A stretch of 64,000 bases of DNA, taken from NCBI RefSeq assembly GCF_902804485.1, contig NZ_CADCST010000132.1, positions 1 to 64,000 on the forward strand, given 5' to 3'. Shown in pieces: positions 36,152-45,109 of the stretch. The notes under the pieces were generated by a model. It did not search any database. It was not told the origin of the DNA and was given only the letters and a program-made list of their open reading frames with translations. Position 1 is the first letter of the stretch. The number at the start of each line of letters is the position of its first letter. This DNA comes from Flavobacterium collinsii. GTDB taxonomy: Bacteria > Bacteroidota > Bacteroidia > Flavobacteriales > Flavobacteriaceae. A program made the position numbers and the translations under genes.

Positions 36152-38338
36152 TTAACCGGCGTTTTTTGCTTCAAGTATTAAGTAATTCATAATTTTAAAA
36201 AGCCTGACAGGTTCAAACGGCTTAATAATAATATCATTTATTCCCGACGAAATAGCTTCATCCGTAATTTCATCCTTATCAAAGGCTGTTAGCGCCACAA
36301 TAGGTGTTTTAAGCCCTTTTAAACGAATTCTTTTAGTAGTTTCGAATCCATTCATCAAAGGCATATTAATATCCATTAAAATCAAGTCGAAACTTTCATT
36401 CTCCAGTATTTTTAAAGCCGAAAAACCATCATCAACGACTTTACAGATATAATTGTGCTTTTCGATAATCTTTTTCGTCACCAGTTGATTAATGAGATTA
36501 TCTTCTACAATTAAAATTTTATACACTTCATTTGAACTCAAATCGACCTCTATTTCATCAATAATCTGTTTTGTTTTTTGAGGATCAAACTCAAAAGGAA
36601 TTGTAAACGTAAATGAAGTTCCTAAACCAATCTCACTTTTAAGTGTAATCGTACTTCCAAAAAGCCCTAACAATCGTTTCACAATACTCAACCCCAGGCC
36701 TGTTCCCTGATAATCTTCATCTTTTCTTCCAACCTGAACAAATTTCTCGAAAATCTTACCCTGATCGACAATTGCAATCCCCACACCATTGTCTTTTATT
36801 AAAAAGTCTAAAAAGTACATTTTTTCCTCCGATCGGTTTAGCTGAACAATAATTTCAACTTTACCATCTTTCGTAAACTTAAGCGCATTACTCACTAGGT
36901 TCATCAGAATCTGAGCAAGCCTTAACTTATCGCCAATAAGATATTCAGGAATACAGGGATCTATAGAAACGGTAATTTTATTATTGTTTTTCTGTGATAA
37001 AAAAGAAAGTGAGTTTTTAATCATCATGATTTCATCCGAAATATTGAATGTCAAATTCTCCAGTACCACCTTGTTTTCCTCAATTTTATTAATCTGAAGA
37101 ATATCATTTACCAGCGACAATAAATACCTGGCCGAAAACTTCAGCGAACTCAAATGCTGACTTCTCGACAGTTCTTTGTGTTCTTCCAGCAACATATTTG
37201 TTATTCCTACCACACCATACAAAGGAGTGCGTAACTCATGACTTATGGTCGAAATAAACTGAGTCTTAAGTAAAGAAGCTTCCTCTGCAATTTCTTTTGC
37301 TTTTAAAAGTTCGGCATTGTGCTTTTTCTTAAACCTGATGTTTTTTATTAAAGTAATAATCAGAATTAAGAAAATCAGAGAAACCAGAACAAATAAAATC
37401 ACGATAATCCTTGATTTTTTAAGGCTTTGAAACTGTGAATCTTTCTCACTTTCAATCCTGTCAATCTGTCTCTTGTACTCGTCTAATTCTAAATTAAAAC
37501 CCGCAATAGAGGCTTTTTTAAGTTTTTCTTCATTGTACAATTCTGCCGTTATATCATTGTACGAAGCCAGATTTTCATAAGCCTCTTTGTGCCTTCCAAC
37601 TTTACTTAAAAACTTAGAATACTCCAGATGTGAATACGACAAATCCGATCTTTCTTCACTGTTTTTACCGGCCTGAATGGCTTTAAGAAAAAAATCATTT
37701 GCCAAATCGTATTCATTATGATAACTCCTATACATACCGTTTAGCATGTTTACAACGATCTCGGTCGACGCTTCCCCATATTTGCTTTTATTACTGTTTA
37801 CAAATTTCAGAAACGGATATCCTTCTTTAAATTTTCCAATATCAAAATAAGCCCAGGCAATATTTACATTTGTAAAGTAGACCTGCGACATCTCATTTAA
37901 CTTTAAACTGTAAGCTATGGATTTTTTATAATAATTAATCCCCTTATTAAATTGCTTCTTTTCGAAGCAATAAATATTACCAAGATTATTATGAAGACTA
38001 TATTTTAGGGAATCATTATCTGTTTGGTCAGCATAGAACAACCCTTTGTTGTAGAAAAAAATAGCTTTATCAAATTCGGACAATTCATTATAATTCCCGG
38101 CAATTATTTTATATGATTTCGCTATTAAATTATTATTCTTAGAAGCGGTGGCATAGTTTAATGCTTTCCGTGAAGTGATGAGCGATTTTTCAAAATTCGA
38201 TTTTTTGTAGTCTTCCCAGGCTTCCTTGACAATCTTATTGATCTTTGCATCCGATATCGTTTCAGATTGCGCGCTGGCGGAATTGGCAAAACAATTCAAA
38301 AATACGAGCAGCAATAAAAAAATGCGTATTCGGGGCAT
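36152..38338 (-). CDS. hybrid histidine kinase with periplasmic TPR sensor
   Basis: 728 residues. A signal peptide (ends ANSASA), about six TPR-like repeats (~30-290), one membrane helix (~305-330, preceded by RIIVILFVLVS), HisKA (STISHELRTP, His ~369), HATPase (NLVSNALKFT, DNGVGI, GTGLGLSI) and a C-terminal receiver (DLILMDINMP, Asp ~655) with VALTAFDKD and IIKPF. No output domain and no neighbouring regulator gene, so phosphate must pass to a protein encoded elsewhere. TPR sensors of this type detect proteins or peptides outside the membrane. A TATATTTG element lies at 38363-38356. Confidence 0.9.
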   Translation of the reverse strand: MPRIRIFLLLLVFLNCFANSASAQSETISDAKINKIVKEAWEDYKKSNFEKSLITSRKALNYATASKNNNLIAKSYKIIAGNYNELSEFDKAIFFYNKGLFYADQTDNDSLKYSLHNNLGNIYCFEKKQFNKGINYYKKSIAYSLKLNEMSQVYFTNVNIAWAYFDIGKFKEGYPFLKFVNSNKSKYGEASTEIVVNMLNGMYRSYHNEYDLANDFFLKAIQAGKNSEERSDLSYSHLEYSKFLSKVGRHKEAYENLASYNDITAELYNEEKLKKASIAGFNLELDEYKRQIDRIESEKDSQFQSLKKSRIIVILFVLVSLIFLILIITLIKNIRFKKKHNAELLKAKEIAEEASLLKTQFISTISHELRTPLYGVVGITNMLLEEHKELSRSQHLSSLKFSARYLLSLVNDILQINKIEENKVVLENLTFNISDEIMMIKNSLSFLSQKNNNKITVSIDPCIPEYLIGDKLRLAQILMNLVSNALKFTKDGKVEIIVQLNRSEEKMYFLDFLIKDNGVGIAIVDQGKIFEKFVQVGRKDEDYQGTGLGLSIVKRLLGLFGSTITLKSEIGLGTSFTFTIPFEFDPQKTKQIIDEIEVDLSSNEVYKILIVEDNLINQLVTKKIIEKHNYICKVVDDGFSALKILENESFDLILMDINMPLMNGFETTKRIRLKGLKTPIVALTAFDKDEITDEAISSGINDIIIKPFEPVRLFKIMNYLILEAKNAG

Positions 38339-38376
38339 AAATAGGCTAATTTCATCAAATATACATTAAAAATAAA

Positions 38377-38411
38377 AAGAAGCTGTATTTCCTATAAAAA
38401 TACAGCTTCTT
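38377..38411 (-). terminator. terminator of the dicarboxylate symporter gene
   Basis: AAGAAGCTGTATTT (38377-38390) pairs perfectly with AAATACAGCTTCTT (38398-38411), followed on the minus strand by T-rich sequence. It lies only 14 nt upstream of the kinase -7 box. Confidence 0.85.
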
Positions 38412-38465
38412 TTTTATTGAAATTTTAACAAAATTTGATGCTTTTTCCTACTTTTATTAATTTCT

Positions 38466-39749
38466 TTATAAGTTTTCAGAAGCAATTTCAGTGTCTTTGT
38501 CATCCTCCCATTGTCCAACAACTGAAGTAGCCAAAGCATTTCCTAAAACGTTTGTAGCACTTCTAAACATATCGCAAAAATGATCAATTGGCAGGATTAA
38601 TGCAATTCCTTCAACCGGAATATCAAACATACCGCAAGTAGCCGCTACTACAACCAAACTTGCACGTGGTACACCTGCAATACCTTTACTGGTCAACATT
38701 AAAACCAAAAGCATTACCATTTGAGTTCCTAAATCCAGATGTACTCCATAAAACTGAGCAATAAAAATACTCGCAAAAGTCATATACATCATACTTCCAT
38801 CCAGATTAAACGAGTAACCAAGTGGCAACATGAAGGATACAATTTTATCTTTTACACCAAAATCTTCCAATTCCTCTGTTAATTTTGGAAAAACAGCTTC
38901 ACTACTCGTTGTACCAAAAGCAATCGCCAAAGGCCCCGTAATACGTCTTAAAAGCTCTGTCATTCTTCCTTTGAGAAATAAATAGCCCACTGCGATCAAA
39001 ACAACCCATAAAGTACCAATTCCGACTAAAAACGATCCGAAAAATTTAAAATAGGTAATTACCAGTTCTTCTGCATCCCTTATAGCAAATACACCTGCAA
39101 TGGCTCCAAAAACTCCAATTGGAGCGAAATTCATCACGTAGTTTACCATTTTTAAAACGATATGTGAAGTTTTATCTAAAGCATTGATTACCGGTTTTAC
39201 TGTACTTCCCAAAGACGCAGCAGCTAAACCGAAGAAGATTGAAAAGATAACGATCTGTAAAATTTCATTGGTTGCCATTGCCTCAAAAATACTTTTAGGA
39301 ACAATGTGTTCTACAAAATTCTCAACCGATAGTGTTTTCGTTTTAGCTGTTACTTCAGAGGCAGCAGCCATATCAACATGATCCAGTTTCAAACCTACAC
39401 CAGGCTCCAGAATGTTTACATAAAACAATCCGATCAACAAGGATATAAATGAAGCAGTAAAAAACCAACCAAGGGCTTTTCCTCCAATTCTTCCCACCGT
39501 TTTAATATCTCCAAGTTTTGCAATACCTACTACTAACGTAGTAAATACCAAAGGAGAAATAATCATTTGTACCAATCTGATAAAGATCGTTGCAAGCATT
39601 TTAATTTTATTGCTAAAAGACTGTGCTGCTTCAGGCGAAATCGAATTGTGCAAAATAATTCCCAAAGCGGCTCCAAGAACCATTGCAATTATAATTTGCC
39701 CTGTTAATCCTTTAAGAAAAGATTTCTTTTTAGTTTCTGTAACTTGCAT
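38466..39749 (-). CDS. dicarboxylate/amino acid:cation symporter (DAACS family)
   Basis: 427 residues, GltPh/DctA fold with eight membrane helices and two hairpins. FGTTSSEAVFPKL corresponds to the HP1 serine-rich tip, and LPLGYSFNLDGSMMYM carries the NMDGT-like motif as NLDGS. It should import aspartate, glutamate or C4-dicarboxylates with H+ or Na+. The start at 39749 gives the usual short cytoplasmic N-terminus (MQVTETKKKSFLKGLTGQ). It lies 52 nt after the aroC stop region on the same strand, with own terminator. Confidence 0.93.
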   Translation of the reverse strand: MQVTETKKKSFLKGLTGQIIIAMVLGAALGIILHNSISPEAAQSFSNKIKMLATIFIRLVQMIISPLVFTTLVVGIAKLGDIKTVGRIGGKALGWFFTASFISLLIGLFYVNILEPGVGLKLDHVDMAAASEVTAKTKTLSVENFVEHIVPKSIFEAMATNEILQIVIFSIFFGLAAASLGSTVKPVINALDKTSHIVLKMVNYVMNFAPIGVFGAIAGVFAIRDAEELVITYFKFFGSFLVGIGTLWVVLIAVGYLFLKGRMTELLRRITGPLAIAFGTTSSEAVFPKLTEELEDFGVKDKIVSFMLPLGYSFNLDGSMMYMTFASIFIAQFYGVHLDLGTQMVMLLVLMLTSKGIAGVPRASLVVVAATCGMFDIPVEGIALILPIDHFCDMFRSATNVLGNALATSVVGQWEDDKDTEIASENL

Positions 39750-39801
39750 TAATTTGTTTGTTTTAAATTAAAATATTAAGACCCTCATGTCCTAACTTTT
39801 A

Positions 39802-40860
39802 CTAATAGGTTTTGTTGATTAAATAAAAATCAGCCAAAACAATCGCTGCCATTGCTTCAACAATTGGTACAGCACGAGGCACTACACATGGATCATGACG
39901 GCCCTTACCCGTCATTGGTGTAATATTTCCTTTGTTATCTAACGAATCCTGAGTCTGCATGATAGTCGCAACAGGTTTAAAGGCTACTCTGAAATAGATA
40001 TCCATCCCGTTACTAATTCCACCTTGAATTCCTCCGGAAAGATTTGTTTTTGTAGTTCCGTCCGGATTGTATAAATCGTTATGTTCACTTCCTTTCATTT
40101 CAGAACCCGAAAATCCGCTGCCGTATTCAAAACCTTTTACAGCATTGATCGAAAGCATTGCTTTTCCTAATTCAGCATGTAATTTATCAAAAACCGGTTC
40201 TCCTAAACCAACCGGAACATTTTGAATGACACATGAAACCACACCTCCAACGGTATCACCCTGTTTGCGGATATCGCGAATATATTCTTCCATAACCGCT
40301 GCCGATTTTTCGTCAGGGCAACGAACAGGATTACTTTCTATTTTAGAAAAGTCCAAATCCTGATACGGTGTATCCAAATGAATTGGACCAACCGAAGAAA
40401 CATAAGCATTAATTTTTATTTCAGGAAGCATTTGCTTCGCTATCGCACCCGCCACAACTCTGCTTGCTGTTTCTCTTGCAGAACTTCTTCCGCCACCACG
40501 ATAGTCACGAAAACCGTATTTCTGGTCGTACACATAATCGGCATGACTGGGTCTGTAATTGTCTTTTATATGGGAATAATCATCCGATTTTTGATTGGTA
40601 TTCGGAATAATAAAACCAATAGGAGTCCCTGTAGTTTTACCTTCAAAAATACCCGATAAAAACTGAACCGCATCCGGTTCTTTACGTTGTGTTACAATTG
40701 CTGACTGCCCGGGTTTTCTTCGGGACATTTCAACTTCAATTGCATCTAGATCAAGTTCAATCCCAGATGGACAACCATCTATAATTCCGCCTAAAGCTTC
40801 ACCATGAGATTCTCCAAATGTTGTAACTTTATATAGGGTGCCGTAGCTATTTCCTGCCAT
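39802..40860 (-). CDS. aroC: chorismate synthase
   Basis: 352 residues, full length. It has GESHG near the N-terminus, RGGGRSSARETASRV and RHDPCVVPRAVP, the signature segments that bind FMN and EPSP. It converts 5-enolpyruvylshikimate 3-phosphate to chorismate, the last common step to aromatic amino acids and menaquinone. ATG 40860 gives the standard MAGNSYGTLYKVTTFGESHG start; the in-frame codon at 40932 lies upstream of a TACATTTG promoter element (40884-40877) and is rejected. Confidence 0.96.
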   Translation of the reverse strand: MAGNSYGTLYKVTTFGESHGEALGGIIDGCPSGIELDLDAIEVEMSRRKPGQSAIVTQRKEPDAVQFLSGIFEGKTTGTPIGFIIPNTNQKSDDYSHIKDNYRPSHADYVYDQKYGFRDYRGGGRSSARETASRVVAGAIAKQMLPEIKINAYVSSVGPIHLDTPYQDLDFSKIESNPVRCPDEKSAAVMEEYIRDIRKQGDTVGGVVSCVIQNVPVGLGEPVFDKLHAELGKAMLSINAVKGFEYGSGFSGSEMKGSEHNDLYNPDGTTKTNLSGGIQGGISNGMDIYFRVAFKPVATIMQTQDSLDNKGNITPMTGKGRHDPCVVPRAVPIVEAMAAIVLADFYLINKTY

Positions 40861-40876
40861 TGTAATTTGTTTTGAG

Positions 40877-40884
40877 CAAATGTA
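40877..40884 (-). promoter_or_regulatory. -7 element (TAnnTTTG) of aroC
   Basis: TACATTTG on the minus strand, 16 nt before ATG 40860. No clear TTG at the usual distance. Confidence 0.4.
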
Positions 40885-41048
40885 AGTTTTATGAATTAAA
40901 TTAAAAAATTTAAAATTGGTATTATTAAGCAAAGGTTGCAGCCATTAAAAATCACAATTTATTAAAATTGTAGCCAAATTGATAACCTTTTGATAAAATT
41001 TATCCTACCGAAGTTTCTTTTATTTGTTAAACTTCAAAAAAAGAAAAA

Positions 41049-41873
41049 TTGAAAAAACGAAATGTCGAATTGGTCATTATATCAGATGTCCATTTGGGAA
41101 CTTACGGAAGTCACGCTAAAGAACTAAACAACTATTTATCAAGCATTAAACCCAAAACATTAGTCCTAAATGGCGACATTATTGATGCTTGGCAGTTTAG
41201 AAAATCATACTTTCCAAAAGCGCATTTAAGAGTTATTCAGCGCGTCATTGGCATGGCTTCTAAAGGCACAAAAGTCTATTACATTACTGGAAATCACGAT
41301 GAGATTCTTCGAAAATTCAGTGATATGAATATGGGAAATTTTGCTTTGGTCGATAAATTAGTCCTGGAACTAGACGATAAAAAAGCATGGATTTTTCATG
41401 GAGATGTTTTTGATGCCTCTGTACAACACTCTAAATGGATTGCAAAATTAGGCGGATTAGGATACGATTATCTGATCCTGAGCAATCGATTTGCCAATTG
41501 GTGTCTGGCTAAATTAGGACGTGAACCTTATTCTTTCTCAAAAAAAATAAAAGCAAGTGTCAAAAAAGCAGTAAAATTCATCTCTGATTTCGAAACCACA
41601 GCTACCGATCTGGCTATTGAAAAAAATTATGATTATGTAATTTGTGGGCACATCCACGAACCAAAAATCATTACCAAAGAAAACAAACATGGATCAACTC
41701 TATACCTCAATTCCGGAGATTGGGTTGAAAACCTTACCGCATTAGAATACCATAAAAAACGTTGGAAACTATATTCATATGCCGAAAGTAATTTTACCGA
41801 AGAAGAAAATCTCTTTGAAATGGAAGACACACTAAGTTCTCAATTAATTTCTTCTATTATTCTAAAAAAATAA
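41049..41873 (+). CDS. LpxH-like UDP-2,3-diacylglucosamine diphosphatase family metallophosphoesterase
   Basis: 274 residues. Calcineurin-like motifs: SDVHLGT, NGDIIDAW, TGNHDE, FHGDVFD and GHIHEP. Such proteins in Bacteroidota are commonly assigned to the lipid A step that releases UMP from UDP-2,3-diacylglucosamine, but membership of a sister group with another substrate cannot be excluded. There is no ATG at the start: TAA at 41028 closes the frame upstream, and TTG 41049, after an A-rich AAGAAAAA segment, is the only good initiator. Confidence 0.85.
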   Translation: MKKRNVELVIISDVHLGTYGSHAKELNNYLSSIKPKTLVLNGDIIDAWQFRKSYFPKAHLRVIQRVIGMASKGTKVYYITGNHDEILRKFSDMNMGNFALVDKLVLELDDKKAWIFHGDVFDASVQHSKWIAKLGGLGYDYLILSNRFANWCLAKLGREPYSFSKKIKASVKKAVKFISDFETTATDLAIEKNYDYVICGHIHEPKIITKENKHGSTLYLNSGDWVENLTALEYHKKRWKLYSYAESNFTEEENLFEMEDTLSSQLISSIILKK

Positions 41874-41975
41874 CCTACAAAACATTCTATCCTATAGCAG
41901 AAAAATTACTTTAAACTTCCTTTGGTTCTATTCTCAAATGTGAATTATATAACAATTTTCGATAATCCTATACGT

Positions 41976-42003
41976 TTGAAAATTATTGCACACATTACAT
42001 TTG
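41976..42003 (+). promoter_or_regulatory. promoter of the small outer-membrane protein gene
   Basis: TTG (41976-41978), 17 nt, TACATTTG (41996-42003), 22 nt before the start codon. A full match to the Bacteroidota consensus. Confidence 0.75.
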
Positions 42004-42025
42004 GCGTAAATTAATAACCATTTTT

Positions 42026-42523
42026 ATGAAAAGAATCATTTTATCTGCCATCATGCTATTAGGTTTAGCATTTACGGCACAATCACAAGAAATTTCGAAA
42101 AATGCCCTTGGTATCCGTTTAGGAGATAATAACGGTTTTGGTGGAGAAGTATCTTATCAGCTGGGATTAAACCAAAAAAACAGACTGGAGTTTGATTTAG
42201 GCTGGAGAAACAGCAGTGATGTTGATGCTATCAAAGGAGTAGCTCTTTATCAATGGGTTTGGAATATTGACGGTGGATTTAACTGGTACGCAGGTGTCGG
42301 TGGTGGTCTGGCTACCTGGAATCACGACTATTATGCAAACAACAGAAAATACAAGGATAACGGAACATATGTTTTTGCAGCAGGAGACATTGGTATCGAA
42401 TACAGATTCAAAGAAGCACCAATTACCTTATCATTGGACGCAAGACCTGAAATTGGTTCGGGATATTATGACGATGACAATTTTGGATTTGATGTTGGTT
42501 TAGGTGTGAAATTCAGATTCTAA
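42026..42523 (+). CDS. small outer-membrane beta-barrel protein
   Basis: 165 residues. A signal peptide (MKRIILSAIMLLGLAFTAQS) is followed by about eight amphipathic beta strands, such as GFGGEVSYQLG, RLEFDLGWR, GIEYRFKEA and GVKFRF at the end. Size matches eight-stranded OmpX/OmpW-like barrels. Function unknown. It is monocistronic, with a perfect promoter and terminator, so probably well expressed. Confidence 0.82.
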   Translation: MKRIILSAIMLLGLAFTAQSQEISKNALGIRLGDNNGFGGEVSYQLGLNQKNRLEFDLGWRNSSDVDAIKGVALYQWVWNIDGGFNWYAGVGGGLATWNHDYYANNRKYKDNGTYVFAAGDIGIEYRFKEAPITLSLDARPEIGSGYYDDDNFGFDVGLGVKFRF

Positions 42524-42544
42524 ATACAACTAAAAAATAGTTAC

Positions 42545-42579
42545 AAAAAAACCTGTCGTTTGATTCGACAGGTTTTTTT
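42545..42579. terminator. bidirectional terminator after the small OMP gene
   Basis: AAAACCTGTCG (to 42558) pairs with CGACAGGTTTT (from 42566), followed by T-run. Also likely stops the convergent PrcB-like gene. Confidence 0.85.
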
Positions 42580-42669
42580 ATGCTTTAAAGTTTAAGGATA
42601 TTGTTATTACTTAGGTGTAAAGACTTCAACTCCGCTAAGCCTGACATCCCAAAACTCATTACTCAAAAA

Positions 42670-43098
42670 TTACTTCACAATAATCTCTTTTTTAGAGTGC
42701 ACTTTGACTACGGTATACGGATACGTAATAACCTGCATCACCATTGCATCAGCAGCCGGATTATTTTCTTTAACGGTTATGATAATATTTTTATCCGTTT
42801 CTTCTACTTTTTCAATACCTATAGAATAGCCTCCTGTATTCTTTTCCCCCATATTCAGGATCACATAATTGGAGTTACTAATATCATCCTGCTTCATTTT
42901 TGCTTTCAAATGAGGATCATTTTCCAACATTTTGATTTCGTTTGGTTCCGTCAAAATTTCAAAAAATTTAATATTCCCACCACCGTCAGATTGCTCCGTC
43001 AGCACCTCATACAAAACTTTCGAAGTTCCTTCTGATGATTTTTTGACTCCACAAGAAACCAAAACTAAAATTACCAGGACCGAAATTACTTTTTTCAT
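42670..43098 (-). CDS. PrcB C-terminal-domain lipoprotein
   Basis: 142 residues. Lipoprotein signal with VSC (Cys ~16). The rest resembles the PrcB_C domain: YVILNMGEKNTGGYSIGIEKVE, then a long polar linker and YPYTVVKV. In Treponema the PrcB domain belongs to the dentilisin protease complex; in flavobacteria it occurs alone and its role is unknown. It starts 18 nt after bshA, same strand, and may be cotranscribed with it. Confidence 0.75.
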   Translation of the reverse strand: MKKVISVLVILVLVSCGVKKSSEGTSKVLYEVLTEQSDGGGNIKFFEILTEPNEIKMLENDPHLKAKMKQDDISNSNYVILNMGEKNTGGYSIGIEKVEETDKNIIITVKENNPAADAMVMQVITYPYTVVKVHSKKEIIVK

Positions 43099-43116
43099 TT
43101 ACGCTAATTTATAAGA

Positions 43117-44262
43117 TTAATGTTTTTCGTGTTTATAATCATTAATTGCTTTTTGATACAAGGCTTCATATTGAGGCAATATCGTTTTGATGTCAAATTT
43201 TTTGGCAACTTCTAGTGCATTTGCCTTAAACTGATTTAAAACGTCATCATCTTTTAGTATTTTGATTGCATTAGCGGCCATTTCTTCCACATTACCAACA
43301 TTACTCAAATATCCTGAAAATCCGTCAAAATTAACTTCTGGCAAACCTCCCGAATTACTCGAAATTACCGGAACTCCGCTGGACATCGCTTCTAAAGCTG
43401 CCAAACCAAAACTTTCCGTTTCTGACGGAAGCAGGAACAAATCCGTAAAACACAAAATTTTATCAATCTCATTACTGTTTCCAAAGAAAATTACTTTGTC
43501 GTAAATTCCAAGTTCCATACATAAGACCTCTGCCTTTTCTTTCTCAGGACCATCCCCCACCATCATCAGCTTAGATGGAATTTGCTTTTGAATATTATAG
43601 AAAATCTTAATAATATCCGGAATTCGCTTCACTTTTCTAAAGTTACTGATGTGCGTAATAATGCGTTCATCTTCTTTAGCCATCACATAACGATGACAAG
43701 GAGCCTGCGGGTCTTTTTTAATCTTATCCAGTTCTATAAAATTCGGAATTACTTTAATCTTATTCTTTATATTGAATAATTTCAAAGTATCGTCTTTCAA
43801 ACTTTGTGAAACCGAAGTCACATAGTCGGATTTGTTGATGCTGAATGTCACGGCTGGTTTATAAAATGGATGATTTCCAACCAAAGTAATATCTGTTCCG
43901 TGAAGTGTCGTTATCATTGGAAGATTAATTCCTTCATTTTTCAGCATTTGCTTCGCCATATAACCCGCATACGCGTGAGGGATAGCATAATGTACATGAA
44001 GTACTTCTATTTTATATAATTTCACCATATCAACCAATTTACTTGACAGCGCCAATTCGTAAGGCTGATAATGGAAAAGAGGATATTCAGGAACGTTTAC
44101 TTCGTGATAATGAACATTAGGATTTAAAAGCGCCAACCGAACCGGCTGACTGTAAGTAATAAAATGGATTTCGTGTCCGCGTCTGGCTAATTCAAGGCCT
44201 AATTCTGTAGCAACTACACCACTACCTCCAAATGTCGGATAACAAACTATTGCTATTTTCAT
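43117..44262 (-). CDS. bshA: N-acetyl-alpha-D-glucosaminyl L-malate synthase
   Basis: 381 residues, GT4 glycosyltransferase. The N-terminus (KIAIVCYPTFGGSGVVATELG), HVHYAIPHAYAGYMAK, TTLHGTDITLVG and the donor motif ETESFGLAALEAMSSGVPVI are characteristic of BshA. It joins GlcNAc from UDP-GlcNAc to L-malate, the first step of bacillithiol synthesis. bshB and bshC are not in the window. Bacillithiol occurs in many Bacteroidota. Other GT4 enzymes are possible, but the N-terminal motif is close to BshA. Confidence 0.92.
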   Translation of the reverse strand: MKIAIVCYPTFGGSGVVATELGLELARRGHEIHFITYSQPVRLALLNPNVHYHEVNVPEYPLFHYQPYELALSSKLVDMVKLYKIEVLHVHYAIPHAYAGYMAKQMLKNEGINLPMITTLHGTDITLVGNHPFYKPAVTFSINKSDYVTSVSQSLKDDTLKLFNIKNKIKVIPNFIELDKIKKDPQAPCHRYVMAKEDERIITHISNFRKVKRIPDIIKIFYNIQKQIPSKLMMVGDGPEKEKAEVLCMELGIYDKVIFFGNSNEIDKILCFTDLFLLPSETESFGLAALEAMSSGVPVISSNSGGLPEVNFDGFSGYLSNVGNVEEMAANAIKILKDDDVLNQFKANALEVAKKFDIKTILPQYEALYQKAINDYKHEKH

Positions 44263-44371
44263 GTATTAAATTTAGTAACTACGAAAGTACTTAAAAATAG
44301 CTTTTAATTGTTCTTTTAAAATGTTAGATTTTTGTGAATAATAGACTTCTTACTTTTTTGATTTTAAACCC

Positions 44372-44392
44372 GACAGGTTTTAAAAACCTGTC
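44372..44392. repeat. GACAGGTTTT hairpin, isolated terminator-like repeat
   Basis: GACAGGTTTT (44372-44381) pairs with AAAACCTGTC (44383-44392). Same arm as hairpins at 26593-26628 and 42545-42579. Confidence 0.5.
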
Positions 44393-44437
44393 CGATTTAC
44401 TATAATGAATAACTTATTTACGGTCGACTGAAAACAA

Positions 44438-44469
44438 AAAAGGCATAAAACCTAAATTTTATGCCTTTT
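44438..44469. terminator. terminator of the five-gene envelope/redox operon
   Basis: AAAAGGCATAAAA (44438-44450) pairs with TTTTATGCCTTTT (44457-44469), flanked by A- and T-rich sequence on both sides. It lies 18 nt after the last gene of the minus-strand operon. Confidence 0.85.
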
Positions 44470-44487
44470 CTTTATTTTGAATATTTC

Positions 44488-44970
44488 CTAGAAAAACCTG
44501 CTATGCCAACTGTCGGCTGCAGGAACTTCCCATGATTCGTTGAATTCTTCAATATTATTTACCAGATTATTAAATACGATCGTATTTTCAGATACTGATT
44601 TATCCTTAACCATTTTCTTGAAATCGATTAAAGGTTTGTGTGCAATATGTTCACCCAGCTTAAAAGTTACGTTCATTTTGTCCAACAAATCAACGTTGTA
44701 TTTTTTTTCTAAGCTTTGGATAAACTCTACCGAGCTATCGATTGAACAACCCGTTGCCGCTTGTACTTCTTGATTTACAGCCAAAATAATAAATCGGTTG
44801 TATTTTAACAGGTATGAAGCTTCCAGACTTGTACCGTGTGCTGCCCATGCTTCTACAAAAGTTTTCAGGTCAGCTTCTATTTCAGAAAATTCTTCCTCAG
44901 AAAACTTTCTGTTTGATTGATAAATCCAGACTCTGGACTCACCAGGTAAATCTTCAAAAGGTATATACAT
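44488..44970 (-). CDS. conserved flavobacterial protein of unknown function
   Basis: 160 residues, soluble, begins MYIPFEDLPGESRVWIYQSNR. Conserved relatives that I recall are often labelled ABC transporter ATPase, but there is no Walker A, Walker B or signature motif here, so that name is not supported. Features: AAHGTSLEASYLLKYNRFII and QEVQAATGCSIDSSVEFIQ. It is the last gene of the amidase-MCE-Fe-S run, separated from the Fe-S gene by a heptamer repeat tract. Confidence 0.75.
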   Translation of the reverse strand: MYIPFEDLPGESRVWIYQSNRKFSEEEFSEIEADLKTFVEAWAAHGTSLEASYLLKYNRFIILAVNQEVQAATGCSIDSSVEFIQSLEKKYNVDLLDKMNVTFKLGEHIAHKPLIDFKKMVKDKSVSENTIVFNNLVNNIEEFNESWEVPAADSWHSRFF

Positions 44971-45013
44971 TTTTTAATTTTAGATTGTTGATTGTTGATT
45001 TTAGATTGGGAAA

Positions 45014-45062
45014 GTTTCAAGTTTCAAGTTTCAAGTTTCAGGTTTCAGGTTTCAGGTTTCAG
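45014..45062. repeat. heptanucleotide tandem repeat
   Basis: Seven perfect units: GTTTCAA x3 (45014-45034) then GTTTCAG x4 (45035-45062). It lies in the spacer between two operon genes. The same units occur inverted at 52729-52797. Confidence 0.9.
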
Positions 45063-45109
45063 GTTAAAAAACTTAGCAACTTGGTTCCTCAGAACCTTAG
45101 TCCCTCCTT

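Noticed and set aside
42601..43035. 144-aa plus-strand ORF
   Set aside because: Antisense to the PrcB-like lipoprotein gene, which has a signal peptide and lipobox; the plus frame has a biased Ile/Phe/His composition.
45014..45062. Possible CRISPR array
   Set aside because: Units are 7 bp with no spacers; no cas genes.
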